Source of the DNA: Byssothecium circinans
Taxonomy: Eukaryota > Ascomycota > Dothideomycetes > Pleosporales > Massarinaceae
NCBI GenBank assembly: GCA_010015675.1
Contig: ML977009.1
Span: forward strand, 426,631-490,630
DNA: 64,000 nucleotides
Reading direction: 5' to 3'
Below the pieces are notes generated by a model, which was given only the letters and a program-made list of their open reading frames with translations, did no database searches and had not been told where the DNA came from. Position numbers and translations under genes: made by a program. How positions within the stretch are numbered: the first letter of the stretch is position 1; every line of letters starts with the position of its first letter. Positions 56,775 to 64,000 of the stretch are shown piece after piece.

Positions 56775-58414
56775 TGCTGAGAAGGTTGTTGAAGATGGCG
56801 AATGTGTAGGCTAGTCGGGTGGACGGTCGTAGGTATGCTGATCTTGGATTGAGATCTGCTGAACGATTGGTGAGGTTTGAATATGTTGTCTCGATTGAGA
56901 AAGTAGAAGGTTTGCTTGACGAGGTATGTGGAAGAATTATGGTGTCGAGCTTCATCGTGAAGCTATTTATATTAAGGTATACGATGACTCTACCGGTATT
57001 TGGAGTCAAAGAGCGGCTGAAAGACACCGTGCCTGGCATCACTGTGAGCTGTATATTAGTCATTATGCATTGAGTCTGTTCACGAGCGGAGGGGCGTTGA
57101 CCGTGACTTGAGTTCTTTCCCAGAGTCAGAGAACTTGGTCGATCATATAACTGTTCCGTTACCGTGTTATAACAGGATACAGCTAACATTAAAAGGATCC
57201 GTTGGAGACACCATCGTTGAAGAGGCTTTCGAATTCGTATAGACATGGATTTCTTCCTGTATATAGACCTGGAGTTCAGTATCTCTACCCGCATCTGGGC
57301 CAATGACGTCCTGTTAGCTCTTTGTGTGACTAGATAGAGGTCCGTGCAGGGTGTTTCAAATGCGAAGGCGTGCCACTGTCATATGGGAGAGTGCTGAAGT
57401 GCTCATCGGGCATGTACAACCCTATGACGCATTACTTTCAGCTGAGGCTGAAGCTTGTGCACAATATGACGGTATATATACACGGAAACGTGACCATACT
57501 GTGGAGGGAAGTGTAGGAACGAATCTTTGGTGTTAGAGTCATGAATATGAGCCAGGGTGGAGTATCACATAACTAACTCACTGCGGTCAGCGACATCGAA
57601 CCCACAAGTCAACTCAATCCCGCAATTTAATATCCAAACACTGCGCCTTATTTAATGCAGCGATACCCCATTCCCTCACGATCGAAGGATTATTTTGCCG
57701 CCGCCCGAAAAAGCGATGAAAAGGCCCAACATGATATGAAGGTCTAGACACCGAAATCAAAGAGCCACAATACCAGGTCAATGACATTCGAGACTAGAAA
57801 CCACTGCTGTGTAAACTTCTTCAAAATCTTCGTGAATGCCCTTCACTGCTAGAGCGCCCTCAGGGAATACGCTAAACTCAACCACATCGCGTTGGTTTGT
57901 GAATCGCACACAAAGCTGCTACACCCTGTATTGCTCAGAATGACTCGTCGACGCTCACAAAACTACTTAGATGTTCCTCGAGTACGAGTTCGTGGATGGG
58001 GTTTCTGACGCACAAATTGGCACCCCATTCCCGCGTTCTCCTACGCTTCGAGGCCCTCCAGGTTTATCCATCGAAGCATTTGTGCGAAAATGTAATGGGG
58101 TGTTTTCAAGACGCCAGTAAAGGGTTCACAGAAGCTTTTCCACGGCATGCAGATGATCCAAACCCTATAGGCTACAAGAAGAGGAAGCGCAGGGGAGAAG
58201 TCTCTGGGGCTCTGCAGTGCAGATAGCGAATCCAAGGAGTCCGAAGCCGTCCCGCTAGAGTAAGAGCGGCTCGTATTCAATCCACGCATTGTTTAGTGGT
58301 AAAACAATATATCCACAGAGCACTATACTTGAACCACTACTTCCTTGACGAACGGTGGTACCAGTTGAGTGTCACTACACGCTTTCATTTCTCGATAATA
58401 CTCCGAACTACACC
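56775..58414. other. intergenic, nothing recognised
   Basis: About 1.6 kb. A 178-aa minus-strand frame (56767-57303) overlaps the start of the neighbouring gene in another frame and has no domain, so it was rejected. No repeat or RNA gene was recognised. Confidence 0.35.
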
Positions 58415-59107
58415 CTAAAAGACGTCCGGCATCCAGTTAGGGGCAAGATGTACAGATTCTGGAATGACGATGACTTCACAGGCCACCCTCTCGGCCAACT
58501 CCCTCGATTCACGCGCTGCAGTTCCATCCGGTTCGCCAGCTTCAAACACAAACCTCAGACCATCCCCTCTTTTCCCGATTTCTTCCGCATACGTGAACAA
58601 ACCAAGCAGTGCCAGCGCCGCGATACTTGCTTTATAGCCTTCAATACTCTTTTTTCCTAAGCCTTCTTCGCATGCGCAATTCCCTCCGGATTCTTAACCC
58701 TCCACTCTGCATCAAACCATCTTGCGATACCTTGCTGGCCCAAAGAAAGTCGGCTATTTTTGTAATCGAACTTAATTCGAGTCGTGTGGTTTGCATTCGA
58801 CTCAGAATTGATCGTCGCTCTCGTCCCCATCACCACAATCTGATCCACCCATCCGGATACTTTGTGCTAAAGATAAGCCCCACTGCCGCATCGATGTTGA
58901 GACCTGCAAGTGATAAATCCGCATGATGTTCAGGTAGTTCAGCATTTTGAGGACGTCGTCGGTGAGGTCATCCTTTGAATGACCTGTTGCGCAGTCGAAG
59001 GGTTCAGGAGTGAGGGACGATCCCCCGTGGAAACGTGTATCGTAGCAGATGATGGTGTACGATTGGGAGAAAGCTGCGACAAAGTCATCGCAGAGATGCG
59101 TTTTGGG
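58415..59107 (-). pseudogene. alpha/beta-hydrolase (3-oxoadipate enol-lactonase-like) pseudogene
   Basis: Pieces of one alpha/beta hydrolase appear in order on the minus strand but in different frames: SYTIICYDTRFHGGSSLTPE (about 59060), DDLTDDVLKMLNYLNIMR, then LAGLNIDAAVGLIFSTKYP, DQIVVMGTRATINSES (58848 down) and VIVIPESVHLAPNWMPDVF (ends 58415). The expected nucleophile elbow G-x-S-x-G is present only as GLNIDA, so the catalytic Ser is lost. There are at least three frameshifts. The His segment is preserved as SVHLAPN. It is a clear relic of a once functional hydrolase. Confidence 0.7.
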
Positions 59108-59852
59108 GGCCTAGTGACCTAGAAGGGAGGATGATGTAGAAGAGTTGGATGTCAGGTGTTGTGGAAACTTGCACGAAACCGGAAACCGGTCACTGAGGCG
59201 CTCAGTGTGGGAAGAGGAATTTTGGTCAATTCCGTCTTCGCGACTGCGCCATTTACGCATCTCTTGGATGACTTGTGGTGTCTGGTGTGATTTGATCTGT
59301 TCATTTTTTGTCGCCTGAGCTCACATCCAGATCCTGTACTGCAGAATGATTGAGCCTACCCAGGTATTGCCGGGACACTATACGACCCCGCTGCTTATTG
59401 TTACCCAGCGCAATAGCCATCCCAGCATAGTTGAAATTATGTTACTTCGTGCGCGCCTCCGTACTGCACGGCACTCGCAAGACGTGACGATTAATAGTAA
59501 ATGGTCGATTGCGGCTTCATATGACACGGAAAAATCCGTCAAGCATTTACCAGCACGTTGGGGAGCAGGTTACTATAATGATGGATATTCATACCACCTG
59601 CCTACCACGAGAGTAATCCTGCTATACTTCGCAGCAACTTCAGGGCTCCATGGGAGTGGCTTACATGACTAACAAAACCTTGATATTTGTCTCTGGTCTA
59701 AACAAGGACGGAAAACAACAGTGAAAGCCAAGTTTGCTTGTATGGCTGGCTTAGAGCTATCAACATGCACAGAATAAAGGAGATGGAAGTGTGATAAGCT
59801 CGGAGACCTAGCCGGGCGGCTCCGTGAACCCTAGTTCAAAGCCTGTGAGAGC
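59108..59852. other. intergenic, nothing recognised
   Basis: About 0.7 kb, possibly including the lost 5' part of the hydrolase pseudogene. Nothing was recognised. Confidence 0.35.
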
Positions 59853-60911
59853 TTAGAGATTCTCTTGCGGATGCTCTGCTGTGACCACCTTACAGATCCG
59901 TAGGATGCTGTCAATCTCTTCAGGCGGAGTGCGTCCTAATCCGCACTCGGTCGCCACACCGAACGGAAACGGGACACTAGCCTGTGCTGTCTCAATACGT
60001 TTCTGCGTCCCAGCCTCATCGTTGGCGTGCACGAGACCGAGATATATCTGAGGCGGTTTCGAGATAGAGCTGGTATTGAGCTTGAGGCTGGCTAGAGGTG
60101 AGAAGTATTCGGAGTCTGTTCGGTCTTTCGGTACTGGTAGGTGAATCCATTCGGTGCGAACACTGAGCGTCTCGCGGCCGAGAAGGGCATTGGCGAGCTC
60201 GACGAGGAGCGATGTATCTTCGGGTTCGATGAAATGTTTATGCCGTAGATCGCCATAGCAGAGGTGGAAAGCGAGTTTCACATCTTGTGGAATCCGCTCG
60301 CACAGCCGTACCACGCGGTCCACGAGACCCTGCAACACAGGGGATGTGAAATAGGGCTGATGCCGCTTGTCGGTGAGCCGTCCTCGATCGAATTCAAGTG
60401 CGGTCATCTCGAAGCACAGGTCCCACTGGATTACCACGTCATTGTGAGGGATGTTCGTAACGATGGTATTGAGCGTCTCTGCAAAGCGCTGCTCATACAG
60501 CGGCTCGATCGCATTCACCAGCTCCGGCTTCAAGTGGCCAAGCAGCACACTGTACGGTGAAGGCAGGCAGACCTGGAAACGTACATTTCGCGGGATAAAA
60601 TTTTCTTTGCGAAGTCGTGTGAAATCGTTGTAGGAGGATAAGGCCACTTCATCGTAGGCTGTTGGTTCGATGTCTTCGAGCGTAAAAGTTGGTAAACCGG
60701 ATTCAGGCAATGGTGTTCCTCCTAGCTCATTACGCCGAGCTACGCGAGGAAATCGCTGCAGTTGCCATCCGATGTAGTTCCAGCGCTCGCCCGTCTCGCC
60801 ATCCGGTACAGCTTGTAAACGGCCAGGAAGCGCCGTAGTCAAGCGCATGAAGACCTCATGCGGCGACGTCCCAGGAACGCTGCCGACCATCAGCACTCCG
60901 GTAGGCTTCAT
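59853..60911 (-). CDS. UROD/MetE-like fold protein (cobalamin-independent methionine synthase-related)
   Basis: A single-exon gene of 352 aa starts at ATG 60911. The opening GVLMVGSVPGTSPHEVFMRL, LQAVPDGETGERWNYIGWQL, the central VVIQWDLCFEMTAL and the distal AFHLCYGDLRHKHF with FPFGVATECGLGR correspond to the TIM-barrel fold of MetE/UROD-like proteins (NGE-type start, H-x-C-Y-G-D, E-C-G-L-G-R). MetE transfers a methyl group to homocysteine with a zinc ion. His and Cys in AFHLCYGD and Cys in TECGLGR could bind zinc. The protein is much shorter than a two-domain MetE, so the substrate is unknown. It looks intact. Confidence 0.85.
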   Translation of the reverse strand: MKPTGVLMVGSVPGTSPHEVFMRLTTALPGRLQAVPDGETGERWNYIGWQLQRFPRVARRNELGGTPLPESGLPTFTLEDIEPTAYDEVALSSYNDFTRLRKENFIPRNVRFQVCLPSPYSVLLGHLKPELVNAIEPLYEQRFAETLNTIVTNIPHNDVVIQWDLCFEMTALEFDRGRLTDKRHQPYFTSPVLQGLVDRVVRLCERIPQDVKLAFHLCYGDLRHKHFIEPEDTSLLVELANALLGRETLSVRTEWIHLPVPKDRTDSEYFSPLASLKLNTSSISKPPQIYLGLVHANDEAGTQKRIETAQASVPFPFGVATECGLGRTPPEEIDSILRICKVVTAEHPQENL

Positions 60912-61448
60912 CGCGACTTGGAAATTGATTTAAAACTATATCAGAAGTTAGATGTGGCATTCTGATCCGTGTCGAGGTTTGACGTTACATTGATTAGGTA
61001 GAAGGCAGAGGGCGTTTGCTCTCTTAAGTACGGGAAAGGTGCGAAGCTTCTCCAAATACAGTTGAATGTGTTAGGTAGCGTAGTGTTGGCAATTGATAGT
61101 GCGAGGCGAAGTTTTGTTCGAGCTCAATATCCAGTTTGCATTGGCTTCATGCGGCACAGCATGATGCATATGAACCCTTCCCTTGGCACGTGCTTGAAGA
61201 CAATCTTTACCCCAAGTTAGGCTATTATGGAGCTATCGCGGTACGAACCGCACCCGGAATCACACATATGTATGTAAGACTGAAGTGTGCCTTTGAAGAG
61301 AGACTCGGGCTATATCCACGACATTTGATTGGTCACCATAGCTGTAGCTCCTTCGACCCTATAAGGCAAACGCTCATCAAGGGTGAGTCATGGATCTGTT
61401 GGAGAATTTTTCGAATCTGCAGTCTAGACCTGATTTTGAGTTTGGGAA
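60912..61448. other. intergenic, promoter of the UROD/MetE-like gene
   Basis: About 0.5 kb with no recognised feature beyond the likely promoter. Confidence 0.35.
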
Positions 61449-61904
61449 CTAGGTTACTCGCTTCTTGCTGACGGCGAAGTGCATGCGTGGAAGTGTGTCC
61501 GTCGGATAGGTAGGCAAACGCATTGGAGAGGCATCAAGGCCATTATCCACGTGCGGTCCTGGGTGGTATGTAAACCGCTTCCCATCAATTGCTGCCTAGA
61601 ACGTAAGTCGCATTATGCGCTACTCAAATTATCAGTGCCGTTCCTCATGGCGTGTTCGAGATACTCACTATGCAATGAAGCAGGTGATAGGCCTCAAGGA
61701 GATATACACTTTTCGTTTTGTCGTCTGGGTAGTAACCGCTCAGTGGCCAGTTCTGTGCCGCCGCCCACATTTGATCCACACTCACGATGCCGTGCGCTGG
61801 ATCGATCTCATCCCAGGGGCTGTCGGCATCGGAGCGGTTTTCGGGGCTGTAGACTGTATTCCACCAGAAGTGCTTGTAGACGGTGTCGAGTTTAGCGGTG
61901 CGGG
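61449..61904 (-). pseudogene. UstYa-like (DUF3328) oxidase pseudogene
   Basis: Exon 61669-61904 reads TAKLDTVYKHFWWNTVYSPE, DPAHGIVSVDQMWAAAQNWP and KSVYLLEAYHLLHCI, with the first HxxHC motif of the UstYa family. A normal 49-bp intron (61620-61668) leads to RIMRLTF, then TAG at 61596, then AAIDGKRFTYHPGPHVDN in the same frame to 61449. The stop is one step from TGG. The second HC motif is degraded (HVDNGLDA). The N-terminal membrane anchor is absent. UstYa-type proteins cyclise or oxidise ribosomal peptides such as ustiloxin in fungi. Here only a relic remains, with no precursor peptide gene seen nearby. Confidence 0.65.
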
Positions 61905-62441
61905 CTATTCATCAGTCGGTGTTTGGTGCCTCGGGGGATGTCATACCCAAGTGAGCGGGAGATTGCTTTTGTGGCATACAGAAGGGCCAGCTAAGCGAGA
62001 TGAAGTTTGTCACAACGAGCAAACTAACCCGTATGTAACCAATTGTCTCAGCCGCTGCTTGTGATCTCTATTCGGCTCTTCTGCAGCATGGAGATGTTCC
62101 GAACATTTGGGTAAGGGCTGATACAAACAAACCCATGATGGAGAAATTTGGAGTATAAAATCTCAAGATGGGTAGATGGGTGTCGAAGCAAGATGGAGGA
62201 AGAGGAAATAATCTTACTAAACGAGATATCAAGATGTTCGTTGCCGTGCTTCCACCAGGAACCGAGTGCGGTCGCTATCGCTGTCAGATGACCCAGATCC
62301 ACAAGGGTCTGCAGTTCAACAAGAATCCATGATCTGCTCGATTAAGGCATCTATTACAAGAAATTCTTCCATCCTCTTAACGCGGGCTAGAGTTGGGGTG
62401 ATGACGTTGTTCGACTCCATTACCTCGCCAGTACTCACATC
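61905..62441 (-). other. unrecognised decayed coding sequence on the minus strand
   Basis: ATG at 62420 starts MESNNVITPTLARVKRMEEF and runs 34 codons to TGA at 62316. One base out of phase, LVELQTLVDLGHLTAIATAL and GSWWKHGNEHLDISF continue to about 62220, where a GTAAGA donor follows. The combination looks like a broken N-terminal part of a protein, but no family was recognised. Confidence 0.25.
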
Positions 62442-62645
62442 ATGATCATTGCCATCTTGCAAAGGAGCTGGTTTGGTAGAATGCTGTTGAAGAAGTATGA
62501 GCTCGAAGATGACAAGATCAGCGCGGAGGCTCTTTTAGAGAAGGACGAGACGGTTGCCCCAGCCCCATCTCCTCGCAAGCGGTATGTGATAGCGGGCATC
62601 ACAGCTATTGGGCTATTACTCGTGTTAGTTCATCTCTGGGCTTAG
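62442..62645 (+). CDS. short frame with N-terminal acidic segment and membrane helix, possibly a relic
   Basis: A 67-aa frame (KKYELEDDKISAEALLEKDE, then RKRYVIAGITAIGLLLVLVH) ends at TAG 62643. A short acidic N-terminus plus one helix is how UstYa-family proteins begin. It might be the N-terminus of a relic on the opposite strand to the UstYa pseudogene, or a chance frame. The ATG at 62442 is in the divergent position to the minus-strand ATG at 62420. Confidence 0.25.
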   Translation: MIIAILQRSWFGRMLLKKYELEDDKISAEALLEKDETVAPAPSPRKRYVIAGITAIGLLLVLVHLWA

Positions 62646-64000
62646 TATAGCGACGTCGAGCGCAGAAACAGCGACACAGTATGTCGGCAGTCGGCTACCC
62701 GTCGAGAATGGCGGGTGCTGAGCATCGAGAGCGGCGGGAATAACTTTGCGCGATCAAATGCCTACCGTCGATTCCCTCCGTCGTCTGCAATGGATCTCTA
62801 CATGCCAAATTCGCATATATTCACCGTAAAATCGGCGACTATTGTGTGTATTCACGTCTCCTCCTCAAACAGCTTTTCTGACCTTCAAAGCTCATGAAGC
62901 GGCTTCGTTTTTGCCTGGCATCGATACTTCATACATATTTACGAGAAAACGCTGAAACAGCAATCGGGCATGGGCCAATAATAGCCCATCAAGGCACAGC
63001 TCATCTCTTGCGGTTTTCGGAGGCCAAGTTCACATACTGATCCCTCACTTGAGGATGATTGGGCCTTTTACCGTTCATATCCAATAACGTACACTCGCAG
63101 TATAACTGCGACCTGTGTAAGACTTGCTAAGCCGGCATCTCGCAATTGTCAACAGATACGCTAGGACCCACATACACTCAACGCTGGACGAAGCACTCTT
63201 GAAGCGCATGCCGGCCCCAAAGTTGACCTGAGTCTGGATCGTCGCTTTCAACGACAACAGCAGAGAACTCGACCGCAGAGGTTTGTCTCCAAGTTGATGC
63301 AAATTCGAACTTCAAAATCGTCAGCATGCCGGACATCCGTTCTCTCTGAAAGCCCTGGCACAAGACACAGTGCCACTAAGGCTACATCATCACATCTACC
63401 CAAGTGCGAGTATTTTGCTCTAGACTTTGACACTTTTTGGTGCGCGCTCGGCAAGTCCAAGAGATAACTCCACCTCACTGACCGTTCCAGAAGCCAAATG
63501 TACATTCAAGTTAGCTCATCCGTATGCAATTTTGCTCCTGGATCAATTCGCTGTATACCTCAGCCACGACTGGCATTAGTCCCGTTTGCGAAACTTCCGC
63601 GTGCGACTGGAGAATACCCACTCCATTAGCAGTTCTGCAGAATCAAAAGGTTTAGCATGGCTTTGCCTGCTACTAGTAGTGCTTGCCCTCACCAAGTCCG
63701 TCACTGCAGCTCGCCAACCAGAGATCTCACTCGATTTGAGGATAACGCGTCTTAGTCGTTTCAGTGCCATAGCATTTCAACGTCTACTCCGTCGCCAGGG
63801 AGTGAGTTCTCTGAACAGGCATTAAGGCTATTAAATATCCCATGAAAGAATGCGCCGATAGAGCCTGTAGACGCTTCAAACCTCTGGACTTAATTGTGCT
63901 TTACTCTACAAGGGGGTCTCATGTGCGGGTTGCCCCCCCTCCCTGTCGATATAGCGCCTTGGCATAAGTCTCCTGAATTCACTCGTCTTTCACTGATCTA
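62646..64000. other. right end without a confident gene
   Basis: About 1.35 kb. Several minus-strand frames (63248-63505, 63075-63302, 63178-63363) overlap in different phases. None has a recognisable domain. They may be a degraded gene, but I cannot support a call. Confidence 0.35.

Noticed and set aside
56767..57303. 178-aa minus-strand open frame
   Set aside because: It overlaps the start of the neighbouring gene in another frame, shows no domain and reads like chance sequence.
63075..63505. Overlapping minus-strand frames at the right end
   Set aside because: They change phase several times, have no recognisable motif and cannot be supported as a gene.
1..64000. tRNA, rRNA, CRISPR arrays or telomeric repeats
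   Set aside because: I scanned for T-loop consensus, long direct-repeat arrays and TTAGGG runs and found none; a covariance-model search would be needed to exclude tRNAs.

Overview
The window is a stretch of a filamentous ascomycete (Pezizomycotina) nuclear genome. The evidence is short introns (mostly 47-76 bp, GT-AG, often with a CTAAC/CTAAT branch site), fungus-specific families (Zn2Cys6 regulator, neprosin-domain secreted protein, cutinase, GH92, UstYa-like relic) and transposon relics whose stop codons are nearly all TAG, as expected of repeat-induced point mutation (RIP, CpA to TpA). A plant-associated or saprotrophic Dothideomycete-like fungus is a reasonable guess, but the species cannot be read from the sequence. 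There is one assembly gap of 20 N (7394-7413), inside a cutinase intron. I saw no rRNA, tRNA or telomere.

Layout. 0.2-10 kb: a six-exon VIT/von Willebrand A protein, a secreted neprosin-domain protein, a cutinase, two small inverted-repeat elements and a fructosamine kinase. 10-13.4 kb: gene-poor, with two decayed genes and one doubtful small gene. 13.7-22.1 kb: a dienelactone hydrolase, then a head-to-head pair made of a Ubp3/USP10-type deubiquitinase and a Mag2/RNF10-type RING ligase. These families are known to remove and add ubiquitin on the same 40S ribosomal proteins. 22.1-29.5 kb: a repeat-rich block in which an F-box-like gene (26.6-28.7 kb, minus) and a broken paralogue (23.8-24.5 kb, plus) lie in opposite orientation with related upstream blocks. 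A RIP-damaged pogo/Fot1-type transposon (24731-26181) with perfect 79-bp inverted repeats sits between them.

30-45 kb: a flavin monooxygenase, an MFS sugar porter diverging from a Zn2Cys6 transcription factor, a secreted GH92 mannosidase, a pfkB sugar kinase and an amidohydrolase. Porter, regulator, glycosidase and kinase could form a small sugar-scavenging cluster (inference). 46-56 kb: an RBR-type E3 ligase, two related fungal hypothetical proteins, two small membrane proteins and a cytochrome P450. 56-64 kb: a small hypothetical gene, an alpha/beta-hydrolase pseudogene, an intact UROD/MetE-fold gene, a UstYa-like pseudogene and sequence with no confident gene.

Exon boundaries were worked out by hand from splice consensus and frame continuity. 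Every multi-exon gene given as complete sums to a whole number of codons. The first exon of the Zn2Cys6 gene was not found, and the splice site of the 56.2-kb gene is ambiguous.
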